Assembly: GCF_963678635.1 (NCBI RefSeq)
Contig: NC_087067.1
Location: forward strand, 49,335,618 to 49,399,617
Length of the DNA: 64,000 bases
Direction of reading: 5' to 3'
Source: Symsagittifera roscoffensis
Taxonomy: Eukaryota; Xenacoelomorpha; Acoela; Convolutidae
Part shown: positions 12,101-23,714 of the stretch, in pieces
Position numbering within the stretch: position 1 is the stretch's first letter
Layout: each line of letters begins with the position of its first letter
Made by a program: the position numbers and the translations under genes
Notes under the pieces: model-generated
Told to the model about the DNA's origin: nothing
The model's input: the letters and a program-made list of their open reading frames with translations, nothing else
Database searches by the model: none

Positions 12101-12646
12101 CAAGGCTTATCCTTGGATCTTAATAGATTTTCTATTTCATTAAATTTAAAACCTGATCATCAAGGCCTATCCTTGGATCAAAAAGAACAATTTTGTTCTC
12201 CCCACCTACTTAACAAGTGTCTAACGACCTCAAACGTCGATTCACTATCCAACCCTTCCAAAAGACCCAAGACTAACAGAAATTTTTAAATAAAACTAAC
12301 CATTCAAATTAGGATAAACAGTGAAGAACTTCGGTTATTCATCCTTCACTTGAACCCTCCTCTTACCAGACCCAGGATAGATCTTAGACTTAGTAAGTTT
12401 AAAATAGTACCTAACGAACTACTTGCGTTCTAATTATACCTGAACCTTGTGGATCGATTTACTATTCTCCAACCCTTGAACACAATCACTACCCCTAAGT
12501 AAGATTAAGTAAGTTAACACCTTAGCTTAAACTAGCCACGAGAAAGTAAAAAATCATTCCTCGGAATCGATATACTTTTCTCTCCAACCCTAAATAAAAA
12601 GACCCAGGTTAAGTTAACCAAAAAATTGTAAGGACTAACAGTCTAA

Positions 12647-13154
12647 GAAAATAGAAAATACCTAACAACTTTTTGCATCCTTCATCCTAAACCTTATGTC
12701 ATTCAAAATCTAGGAAATAAACAAACAATCGTATTACACAACTGTGATATAGATAACCAAAAATACGATCTTGTCATCACACCTCATACACAAACATTTG
12801 GATACATTAGAACAAAACGACTAACAATAAAAAGAAAAATCATAAACAAACAAAGACAAATCACACGAAAAAGATTTTCAAAAAATAGAAACGCATTTTC
12901 AGAATCAGAAGCCAGCAATTTAGATGAACTCTACAAATTAAAAGAATCAATTGATAAAAATTGTCCCATTCACGATCAAATATATTTTTCCGATTCAGAA
13001 ACAACTTCAAATTCATCAAAAAGAGGAAAAAGAAGAATAGAAAAGCAATACAAACACAAACCAGTACACTTGTATAATTGGAATCAACCAATTAGACACA
13101 TCGATAGTTATATATTAACAGTCATTAAACGAAAAAATGAGCCACACTCAAAGT
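12647..13154 (+). CDS. Open frame upstream of Gag, no ATG
   Basis: This is an uninterrupted frame of about 168 codons between a TAA at 12644-12646 and a TGA at 13152-13154. It overlaps the following ORF (ATG 13137) by 18 bases. It has no in-frame ATG. Its composition is like that of the element's real genes (Lys/Asn/Ile-rich, A-biased) and includes a basic stretch (RLTIKRKI, KRGKRRIEK) and an acidic-Ser patch (FSDSETTSNSSK). It could be a spliced exon, a frameshifted N-terminal part of the Gag polyprotein, or chance openness in A-rich DNA. No domain is recognised. Confidence 0.35.
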
Positions 13155-14500
13155 GACGATAGTCCAGATGACGAAGAGGTTTACCCCTTCCTCATAGATG
13201 CACCCGATAATAGAGGGCAACATGATTTTTGCAAGAATTTACTCGTAAATTTGTTTGAACCCAAAATCAGCCCATGCAAAGCAGAATTCCCAGATGTAAA
13301 AATCACAAGACAATTTATTGAACAATATCTGAAAGATATATGTAACTCAACACAACAAAATGGAATCTACACCATAGAATTCAGCACACCAAATACGAAT
13401 CATCGTAAATATGAAATTCAAACAGATGATCTTGAATTAGAATTTTCAAAAGTATTCTTAGAATATATTAAAAGCATACAATATCTCAAAGTTTTTGCAA
13501 TAATATATACCTATATTTCTATATTAGAAAAAACAGAATTTCAAAGTATCTCAACAACTGAAACATCCAAACATACAAAAGTACGAAATGAAATTGCATT
13601 ATTTTCAACTTTTCTACATATAATCAAAGAAAATTTCACTAGAGACGATGTTTCACAACACACAAAACATGACTTACAAAAAATTTTGGCATGGTTTATA
13701 ATAGATTATTTCACACATAATATAGACTTAATTTCACAAGCAAGAAAAAATTTCAGACCTCAAAATCCAAATGATGATACTGCCATTAAAGAACAATCAG
13801 ACTACATTTGAGACCCTGAATGGTCTCATCCTACATTTATAAATATTCCACAATCAATCTCAAGTCAAGCAATAAGTACAATATCTTACCAAAGAGATTA
13901 TGTAAAAGTAGTACCACTAACCATTGATGCAACACCATTAAACTACAATACATTTTTACCTGATACATGAAATAACAGTTTAAATTCGACCGTCATACAC
14001 AATGAAAACCTTAATGGAACTAGAAATCTTACACAACAAAATATTCAAACACCATCACACTTCATAAAAGAAGAAATTGTCCAAACAACAACTACACAAC
14101 AAAGTATTTCACCAATACATCTAAATTTAACAACACCAAGAAATACAAATACTTCACTGGCACAAAAAAACCTTACAATCAGCCGTTAAACTTTCGGTTG
14201 CTCCAAAATATTCACATATGTATTATCAAACATATAGCCCCATGACAGTACCATCAAAACCACGAAGAACGTTCGTAAGAAACACTTTTGCAGAACACAA
14301 TTATAATTATGCACATTCGTCAAAAACAAACTACCCCCCACGAAAAACTAATAATAATCAAGTATGTTCTCACTATTGGGATAACCCAATGACAACAACC
14401 AACTCAGTAAATTTTCGAACTAATTCACATCCTCCACTGGATCATAGTGAAAATTACCCATTCTTTCAACAAAATAAAAATAAAAAAGCAAGCACCTCAT
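13137..14500 (+). pseudogene. Gag N-terminal region or separate ORF1, broken
   Basis: ATG at 13137, open for 224 codons to a TGA (13809-13811). The same frame then continues coding-like past a second TGA (13968-13970) to about 14190. It then appears to shift by +1 at an A-run near 14162-14168 into the frame of 14218-14523, and again by +1 in the A-run near 14470-14490 into the main Gag frame. The protein begins acidic and has a helical middle (YLKDICN, ELEFSKVFLEYIKSI), followed by an Asn/Thr/Gln-rich linker. No domain is recognised. It may be the matrix-like N-terminal part of a very long Gag, or an extra gene before gag as in giant plant Ogre elements. Confidence 0.6.
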
Positions 14501-16468
14501 CATACGGAATACTTATCATCTGATGATGATTATTTACAACCAGACATTTTTGCACCATATACCCAAGCATATCGCAAACAAGGATCACGACGACCTCATA
14601 CAAATAATAGAATTTTTTCTCCAAATCCAACAGATACACGAAATCAACAACCAATACATATGCCAAATCCAACTAATACACAATCTTTTCAACCAATTCA
14701 ACCACAAAACCCAATGACTATGCACTCGTATCAACCAACTCAAATGCAAAATGAAATACCACCTCCATATTACCTTCAACAACACGAAATAACAAAAAAT
14801 CAACTTTCAAATTTTTCGCAAATGCCAAATGACGCAGAATCACTACAGATGACAATGAATCCATACCTCATGGGTGGATCATCAATAACATCAAACAAAC
14901 CACTATTGGTATTTACAGGAGCAGACCATGAATATTCTGTAGAAGATTATTTAAATGCAGTAACAGCAAATTTAATTTTAAATATAGGACCTGAACCAAT
15001 TAATACGCCACTACATCAAAATTGGATACATAGACGCACAGCATTGATACAAACAACCTTAGATGGCGCAGCTCAAAAATGGTTTTCAGTATTACCTATA
15101 GAAATAAAATCAGACTGGAAAAGATTTACACAAGAATTTTCAAAAATGTTTGACTCCGAAAGAAATAAACAACACCAAAGAGTTTTATGTTATGAAATTC
15201 GCAGATTACCAAATGAAACCATCAAAAAATTAGCAGTACGTATCGAAACACTAGTTCGAAAAGCATATTCACTTAATACACATGACTATAAAAACACAAA
15301 AATGACAAAAATTTTAATGATGACCTTAACACCTCAATTAAGGAAAATAGCAATAAAAAAGAGAGCATCTCATCCTTCTTCAATTCGAGAGCCAGATTTA
15401 GGTTTTCGAAAACTAGTAGACAAACTAGAGCAAGCGGAAATTACAATGAAACTTGAAGAAACAGAAAATCTAAAACTACAATATGTTAATCGAATTGAAA
15501 CAAACACTACACATATAAATAACATACAGGAATCAGATACAGACCTAGTTGAAAAAATCACTGAAATACTAAATATTTATGAAAAACATCCAAATTTTAG
15601 AGGCAAACCATCTTTCAAAAAATGGTGTAACTATTGCCGACGATACGGACATAGTATTTCCGAATGTAGACAAAAACAACAAGATAACCAAAACAAACCT
15701 CAAAAGCATAAAGAACCAAATAAATCGTTCTATCAATATATGAAGAAAGATCAAAATCTACCAAACAAAAATGTATATAGTAACAACAGTTCAGGAAAAC
15801 CACTTCCGAACAACACCAATTACACAAGGAATCAATCACCATATAACTCAAATTATAGAGGAAGATCACCAGAACGAAGAAATACACAGAATTCTTCACA
15901 AAATAATTATAATCGATCAAATAGTCGAAATAACTATTTGAGATCAAATTCCAATGCAACACAATTTCTTTCTAGATCCAGCTCTCAATCAAACCCGAGA
16001 AATAAACACTATTCAAATAATCAATCACGAAACTCATCATACAACAGAAATAGAAACTATTCACATAACCGGAATAGAAGTTATTCGAACAATAGAAATC
16101 AAAATTACCCGAACAATTGATCAAGAAATGACTCATATAATAGATCAAATTATCACAGATCAAATGACAATTATCAAAACAGATCACGAAATAATTCACA
16201 AAATCGAAATTCAAGTTATAATAATCAATATAGAAATTATTCCCAGTCACCACATAGGAATAATAACCATTATAATAATTCTAAACATCGATACAGAAGT
16301 AGTACACCAAAACATCAAAGACATAGTAATCAAGTACAGTCAAATGAAGAAACAACATCAGACCCCCCAGGTATTGATGACACAGGAAGTAACGAACTAC
16401 AACTAAATCAAATAAACTGTGGATCATCAGATACAGAAAGTGATACAGAAAATACCCTCTCCGTAAAT
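14447..16468 (+). pseudogene. gag: Gag polyprotein with CCHC zinc knuckle
   Basis: The open frame runs to a TGA at 16118-16120 and then stays in the same frame to the protease. A Pro/Gln/Asn-rich linker with short repeats (QPIQPQNP-like) comes first. A capsid-like helical region follows, with the motif AAQKWFSVLP typical of retrotransposon gag domains, then a coiled region. One zinc knuckle C-x2-C-x4-H-x4-C lies at 15626-15667 (CNYCRRYGH). The last 250 residues are a low-complexity Asn/Arg/Ser/Tyr tail, which in this position suggests RNA binding. The TGA lies within that tail. Gag would form the particle and bind genomic RNA. Readthrough at the TGA is possible, but the stop is equally explained by one C-to-T change. 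Confidence 0.85.
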
Positions 16469-17194
16469 ATGATAACAGTCAAAAACGACTACAAACCTAT
16501 CATATATGAACAAACTTTTACATCACATATATATGAAAATCAATTGGAACTCCTTCACAATTATTATATTGAACCCATCAATACTACACAAACTGCACAA
16601 GAAATAAACGAAATTAACACGGTAAATAAACCCGATGAGAATGACAAAACAAAATGTTTAAACACAAATCATATTTATCAAAATATACAAAAAGAACAAC
16701 CCAGAGAAAAAATTTGGACAATACCATTTCTCTTAGAAAATCCAAGAAACAAAGAATTTCAACCACCAGATCTTGAAATTGATTTTTTAATTGATTCAGG
16801 AGCAGAATCAAACATAATTAATATTGCCACATGGAATGAAATCAAAAAATTACATCCAAAATTAACGCCTCTTGCAACCTCTAGTAAACTAGCAACAGCA
16901 CAAGGATCAACATTAGTAAATTATGGAAAAATCCAATTATTCCTCCTCCCCACAAGAACAATGGAGCAAAATAAAATTCTAAGCAAACCATTTAAACAAA
17001 TATTTCATATCACTGATATTAAACACAATATCATTGGCATACCATTTATATCAGAATATATACCAACAATCAACATCTTGAATAGTAAAATACTGATCAA
17101 AGATAAGTACACAAAAACAAAAAATACAGCTCTAACATTTTTTCAAAGATTAAATAAACAACCACTTTTCTTCTCAAAATTTTATCCAATTTAG
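16469..17194 (+). pseudogene. pro: Aspartic protease domain of Pol
   Basis: This segment is in frame with Gag and with downstream RT. The catalytic loop is DSGAES (DSG at 16793-16801), preceded by the hydrophobic strand IDFLI. The second hallmark is the Ile-Ile-Gly turn in NIIGIPF, about 85 residues later. The retropepsin-type fold works as a dimer and matures Gag-Pol. The frame closes with TAG at 17192-17194 before RT. One base change would create that stop from a Gln codon. I treat the region as one part of a single gag-pro-pol frame. Confidence 0.85.
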
Positions 17195-17683
17195 AACCAA
17201 CAACGGAAACACCTGAAACCACTATCAGGAAATATATATAATTTTTTAATAAAACAAGTTCACCAATATGATAAAAGTCAAAATAAACAACAACTTTTTA
17301 TGTCAGACTTTGAGTTTAAACCTATTCATAAGTTTTTCAAAATCACGATTTCATCTATAAAATATTTGAAAAATACGAATTCAGACATCATTTCGCTACA
17401 TGTGTATAACAATACACCGTATCAAGTAACATTACCCTTAGGACTTTTAGGATTTTGCGAAACAAACGCTACAATATCACCCGTACATGAAATAGCATAC
17501 CGCGTAAAAAATATACTCCAATTATTAGATATTTGTCAATCTACAATTCTTAACGAAGAACTATCCATAAATAACATAATAAGAAATGAAAAGAGAAACC
17601 CAGATTATTTCACAAAAACACCATATTTTAAACCAACATTCAATATAACAAATTACACAAAAGAACAACATTAATTTTTAACG
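17195..17683 (+). pseudogene. pol: Protease-RT spacer of Pol
   Basis: The frame continues from the protease without an indel and closes with TAA at 17672-17674, ten bases before the next ATG. The segment from 17300 encodes a beta-rich domain with LHVYNNTPYQVTLPLGLLGF. This kind of sequence often lies between protease and RT in gypsy elements. No catalytic role is recognised. Confidence 0.55.
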
Positions 17684-20600
17684 ATGTTTAACTTTGAACA
17701 CTCACAAATTACACCAACCGAATTTGACAAACTAGCAAAACAACTGTTAAGATATTCAACAGTCTACGCAACATCAAAATTTGATGTTGGGAAAATCAGT
17801 TCATCACTACATCTCCCGTTAAAACCTGACGCAGTTTTCAAAAAACAAAGAGCTAGTAAAGTACCAATTCATTTACACGACAAAGTAAATAGATTACTTG
17901 ATATTTTAGAACAATACAAAATTATCTCACCAGTAAACAAAGAAAAACAACCAAAAGGTAACACATTTATTAACCCTGTTATCATCCTAGCAAAAGGAGA
18001 ATCATTAAAAATAGTTTTAGACGCTAGATACCTCAATTCACTAATAGACGAATCAAAATGCAATTGGCCTATTGACCCAATACAAGTTATTTTAACAAAA
18101 ATAAACGGAAAATACTTTACAACCGCAGATATGAATAGTGCATACAATCAAATGCCAGCAGATGAACAATCAAGACGTTTAACACAATTTGTTATTGGAA
18201 ATCAACAATATGAATTCAACCGCCTATTCTATGGAATATCCATAGGACCAGCAGCATTTTCAGCTTTTATGAGCGATATTTTTAGACCACTAATACTCAA
18301 GAAAAACGCAATCACCTATTTAGACGATGTTTTTATGCAATCACAGACAAAAGAAGAAATGTTTACAGTTTTAGAACACTATCATAAAATACTTCAGAAC
18401 AAAAATCTGAAGGCCGCCCCCGATAAATCACACTTCTTTTTAACACGAGTTAAATTTTTAGGTTATAATATAGAAAGAAACACAATCACTCCATTAAAAT
18501 CACGCATTGATGCCATTCAAAAACTTCAACCACCAACAAACAAAAAGAAAATCCAAGAATTCCTTGGAATGTTAAACTTCTTAAGCAAGTACGTTTGCAA
18601 AATGCAATTATATTTAAGACCGTTCTATAATATCCTCAGAAAACAAAATAATTTTGAATGGACCACTGAACATCAAACACGATTTGAAGAAATTAAAAAA
18701 CTTCTAACTGAACAAATTTCAAACACAATTCCAGATCCAAATCAACCATTTTATGAGATGTGCGATGCTTCAAGTTTTGGCATCGGCGCAGCATTACTAC
18801 AATCACACAGTGGTACAAATAAAATGAACCTTATATCAGCAAATTCCCGATTATTCACTCAAACAGAGCTACGACTCTCAACTCTAATGAGAGAATGTAC
18901 AGCTATAATTTATACACTTACAGAATATGAATTTCTGATACTTGGATCAAAACATCCAACAGTTCTGTTCACAGATCATAAACCAATCATTTTTCTCTTT
19001 ACACAAAAGTCAAAACCCAATCTTCGAGTTTATAGATTTCAATTAATTCTAATGAAATTTCCAAACTTACATATAGTTTGGACAGCAGGAAAGAATCTTG
19101 CATTACCAGATACATTAAGTCGAACTACACCACCTGAATTACTTACACGAAAAACTACAGTTGAAATACCCAAAAATAAAAAATTTTACCTTGCAAAAGA
19201 CGAAACATCACCCCGACTAGAATGCAAATATGCAGTAAAAACGGACATTGAACCATCACAAATAAATAACCTACAACATTTCCCACTTTACTTAAATTGC
19301 CAAAATAATCACTACGAAGTTGATCTACTTGGAACATCAACTTTCAAACCAATTCCATACTCACAATGGATAAGAAATAACACCCAACAAAAACGAATAA
19401 AACACCACTCGCATAAAAAAGACTTTTTTCCGTTAATTGAAAAAGAAAATTTAACTGATAAAATAAATTTATCAGGACCACAAACAAATGATTCAAAATA
19501 CACAATAAATCAAGTTTTTGACCTCCATGACACACTTGACACAATTCCTTTATCTAAATTAGAAATTGAAAATATTTTTCTCCCTCCATCAGATAAAATT
19601 ATAATTAATATCTTGAAACAATATCAAAATCTTGACCCAGTAATTAGACAACTAAAATCATGGCACAAATACAAAACTAAGCCCGTAAAGGCAGATACCA
19701 CAATTTTAGGAAATAAAACACTCCTCCGATATTTCCGAAAATTTAATAATACAACAATTAATGAAAACACAGACCTTCTAGAATATCAATTAAATGATTC
19801 TACAGTTGCCTGTCTCCCTTTAAGTATGATTCTAATAGCTTTTAACATTTCACACACACAAAACACTAAAGGACACTCTGGATCAGAGAAAACATATTCA
19901 AATTTTACACAAAATTTTTATTTCCCAAATGCACCAATTTGGATAAAAGTACTATGCAATGATTGTGTAGTATGTCAGCTAAATAAACCTTATCCAAATC
20001 AAAAACAAATAGCACAAAAACAAGATTTTAAAGGACAAAGTTTATATTTTAACCACCGTATTTCATTCGATACAAAAGGACCAATTTCACCATCCTCTGA
20101 AGGAAACTCCTACATTATGCTAATTGTTGATGCATTTACACATTATGTAGCACTCAACCCAGTACCACATTGTAACGCTTATTATGCTTACACAACACTT
20201 TATGAACACTGGATAGCTAAATTCGGATTACCCGAAATCTTAGTTACAGACAACGGTACAGAATTCATAAATAATGAAATCATCACACTATGTCACTTAT
20301 ATAACATTAAGCACAAACCGCGTACATCTCATGCACCTTGGACAAACGGTTTAGTCGAAGGTATAAACCGTTCACTACAAGAATATCTTAGATGTATCAT
20401 AAATGGAAATGATACAAGATACACAGAATGGTCAGCAGATGTAAAGTTATTTCCCTTAGCATATAATTAACAAATTACGACAACTCTAGGAATGTCACCA
20501 TACGAAATGGTTTTTAATCAAAAGCCACGTAAACCAATTATGTTTACAGCAAACTCTCATAAAAATACACAAGGTCATTGCCAACCGAATAAAGACTCAG

Positions 20601-21349
20601 TTTGTTATAACCTACCTTTACACACGCATGATGAAGATCATTTTCATCACCCACAAATCCTTAAATTAGCCTCCGGTACACACACCGAATGGATTTTAAA
20701 TAGAGATAAAAAACACAATGAAATTTACCAAAGAGTAACAAAAAAATTGTTACAAAGGCAAAACATTAACGAACAAATAAATTCACGCTTTACACCAGCC
20801 TCAGATTTAAAAATTGGAACATTTGTCTTAATACCTAACTTTAATACACAAAAAGGAATTTCTAAAAAATTACAACCCCTTCGCAAAGGACCATACCAAA
20901 TAATCGCCAAACCCACTGACGTAACATATAAAATCACCGATTCAGACCAAAAAGAAATTTTTCAACGTCGAAACAATCTATTGCCTTACTACCCAAAAGA
21001 ATACGCACTACGCGAACTAACTCAATTATATTCTTTCACAAGTTTAAAAGTTATTCAAAATCAACCACAAACGGAAAATGAAGTAAATGAACAAAACGAC
21101 ATTCACCTTGAAAAACAAAATAAAAAACCAACTACAACCCAAAACAATACGAGAAAACTAGATCGAAACATACCTCAAAAAGAAAGGAAACAAAGAAAAA
21201 TGATAGAAAAAATTATACCACAAGAACAAGTCGAGAAGTCAGAACATAGAGAGTCATCACGACTTAGAAATCAACCACGTAAAAACTACAAAACATTCAT
21301 CCCACAATCTAAAATATTAAAGAAAGTTGAATTTCAAAAACAGCTTTAA
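17684..21349 (+). pseudogene. pol: Pol: RT, RNase H, integrase (one internal stop)
   Basis: RT: VLDARYLN, FTTADMNSAYNQMP with the first catalytic Asp, FYGISIGPAAF, and the YLDD box at 18317-18328. RNase H: CDASSFGIGAALL, RECTAI and LFTDHKP carry the D-E-D residues, with DTLSR at the end of the connection region. Integrase: H-x-H-like zinc motif (KGHSG) and CNDCVVC, then FDTKGP, TDNGTEF and NGLVEG (D, D, E). A TAA at 20468-20470 interrupts integrase after the catalytic core. The same frame resumes to 21349 with RKGPYQII (GPY motif) and a charged tail. This is the usual Ty3/gypsy order. Apart from the stop, all catalytic residues look present. It would copy and insert the element. Confidence 0.93.
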
Positions 21350-22170
21350 TTTTAAAATTAATAATCTTTGCACCTCTGAAACATTTTGAACTTTCATTTT
21401 TCAAAATAACATGCTGACAAACACGCAGCGAAATTAGTTCAAAATTAGCCAATAGGATTCATTCAATCCGTCACCTTCTATAACTATAACACAAACCAAT
21501 TAGACGAAAGATATTAAACTCTAGGCATATCTATAACTATAACTTTACAACCTCCAGGTCAAAAATAAGCAAACCACTCAAACTTGACAACTAAAATAAA
21601 TACCACCACAATATCATAACCCTCCCTTATCTAATAACGCAAAGATCAACAATATTTTCCCAACTCAGACCTCAAAAACCCCCCAACCAAAAATGATAAA
21701 TTAGCCTAAAGTAAAAATACGACCATATTAATTTAGCCTAAAGTACAAAAATCTCAAAAATACCCCAGGTCACCTGACAAATAAAAATAAAGCAAAGAAG
21801 ACCTCCCAAACACCATAAAATTCGCCCCCAACAACTTTTCACAAAACTCAACCCACTTGTCAAAAAATCAATAAATAATTCGACCACACTTGAAAATTGC
21901 CCCAAACAACAAAAAATATTCGACAAAGAAGCCATTTCTTAAATGCTCTTCTCTCGATCAATCAACACAATTTTCAATATTTTCATAAACTTTTTAACAA
22001 TACTTTAACTTACATTCATATTTTTCTTTGATACTTTTGAAGCTTTTATAATAATTTTAATCATTTTTTGCAATATTTTTTTAATTTTCTACTCCCTATT
22101 TGAAATATATCTCCAACTTTACCAAGTCATTGACCATATTCACAGGTACGAAAACCCAAATTTTATTTAA
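21350..22170 (+). other. Non-coding pol-env interval
   Basis: No supported gene. The sequence is AT-rich with C-rich, G-poor patches. A short repeat (tagcctaaagta) occurs twice near 21700-21745. The region could hold splice acceptors for downstream genes, but none is certain. Confidence 0.4.
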
Positions 22171-22359
22171 ATGATACGAACCATTTTTAGTAGAACAGAT
22201 ATTTTTTTACTATTTGTAATTTTTATAACAATTTTATCATCCCTAATATTGACAATATGCAAATGTATAAAGAAGGCAATCATAACATTCGCCTTAGCAA
22301 CAATCCTTTTAATTCTTTTCTTTGAAGAATACTACAATAAACATAAATTTTTTCACTAA
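22171..22359 (+). CDS. Small two-helix membrane protein (hypothetical)
   Basis: ATG-started ORF of 62 codons. Two hydrophobic stretches (IFLLFVIFITILSSLILTI and IITFALATILLILFF) are joined by a basic turn (KCIKK), followed by a short polar tail. The hairpin layout resembles small viral or element membrane proteins, but no family is recognised. The 212-bp tandem duplication starts inside the gene (22237) and copies its 3' part. It may instead be the N-terminal exon or leader of the next ORF. In AT-rich DNA a hydrophobic ORF of this size can arise by chance. Confidence 0.35.
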   Translation: MIRTIFSRTDIFLLFVIFITILSSLILTICKCIKKAIITFALATILLILFFEEYYNKHKFFH

Positions 22360-22660
22360 GAGAAATCAATCAGAAAACCCTATAAAATTGCTAACCAACA
22401 ATCACACAGTCAGTCTTCACCGACATCATCCCAAGAAAACCCGACAATTCATCCCTAATATTGACAATATGCAAATGTATAAAGAAGGCAATCATAACAT
22501 TCGCCTTAGCAACAATCCTTTTAATTCTTTTCTTTGAAGAATACTACAATAAACATAAATTTTTTCACTAAGAGAAATCAATCAGAAAACCCTAAAAAAT
22601 TGCTAACCAACAATCACACAGTCAGTCTTCACCGACATCATCCCAAGAAAACCCGACAAT
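22237..22660 (+). repeat. 212-bp tandem duplication
   Basis: Unit 22237-22448 is repeated at 22449-22660 with about one difference (ccctataaaa versus ccctaaaaaa). Near identity indicates a very recent event, similar in age to or younger than the insertion. It lies at the start of the env-side gene block. Confidence 0.92.
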
Positions 22661-23714
22661 ACCTACAACTACCCAAAACCCCCAAACATCTCCACGAATT
22701 TCTTTCCAAGATCACCCATACACTTTTGAAGAACGAAACGCTCGCTTATCTGAACCATTAGAACCAGTTCAGCGACAGGCACCTCTAAGTGAACCAACAT
22801 ATAACTTGTACCCAACACTACCACAAGAATTAAGTAGAATAAGAAATATTTGTCAAAACCAAAATACAGTTGAAATAAATAGACAAATTATACATCCACG
22901 ACGAAATAGAAATTTTCAAACCCCCCGAGTTCATTTTGATATACCCCAATCCCCATCACCAAGTACTCCAGAAAACGCAATTAGCATATTACCGGAAACC
23001 CTTACACTTCTTTCACAACGTAGCACCTCAAGTATACCCTCAGATTACTTAGGTTCAACACCAACATCTGAACAAATACGTGACAATCCCTTTAACCCCC
23101 CAAACCAAACATCACGACTAGCATATTGGACAACACAGCCATTCACACAAGGTGAACCAAATTTATTAAATGACCCAATAGACATTTCTACGGATACAAC
23201 AACATCATCATCACTACCAGAAACATTATCACTACCGTCAACACCATCAATAAGCCAGATTTCACCGACGCCTTTCCACCTAAATTTTCCAAATAACCTC
23301 GACGCTAGATATCGAGAACAATCATCAACAAATATCCCTTTAAGATTAGATTGGAACACGTTCACAGCAACCCCACCATTATTTGGACAACATCCAGAAA
23401 GTAACCGACTCCACAATTGGGCACTCCATAGACTACAGTATAGACAAGACATCCACGAAGACATTTTTGACCATAATATCCAAATACTCCAACAAAATAG
23501 TCTACAATTAAAGTTTGAAATCACGGTTAAACTTAACAACATTGCTTAAAATCCTTACCCACTAAACCCACCCAATATAACAGCTCAATCGCTACCACCA
23601 CCATTTATAACAACTGAAGTAATATATAAATACGACAGATATACCAAAAAGACAATTGGTTACATCACATTTTATAACCCATACTCAGGATTATCATACA
23701 CATGTATATTCTAA
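22596..23714 (+). pseudogene. Pre-env ORF, Ser/Pro/Thr-rich, unknown
   Basis: The frame is open from 22596 (TAA at 22593-22595 before it) and continues to a stop at 23712-23714, with one in-frame TAA at 23547-23549. There is no clear ATG near the start, so it may be spliced or begin elsewhere. The N-terminal part is rich in Ser, Pro, Thr, Gln and Asn (disordered). The C-terminal part is more ordered, with WALHRLQYRQDIHEDIF and an aromatic tail (YNPYSGLSY). Its end overlaps the env-like ATG at 23702 by 13 bases, so the two reading frames are tightly linked. No domain is recognised. Confidence 0.5.

Larger units (their letters stand above)
11431..12646 (+). other. Long untranslated leader with repeats
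   Basis: No protein gene is supported in these 1.2 kb except shadows. The leader has an exact 32-bp tandem repeat (12037-12100) and two copies of a hairpin-capable motif, atcaaggc(t/c)tatccttggat, near 12097 and 12157. A degenerate motif around (g)atcgat-t-ac--t-t-tccaaccct recurs near 12235, 12455 and 12567. Such elements could be structured RNA for packaging or translation. That is inference. Confidence 0.5.
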
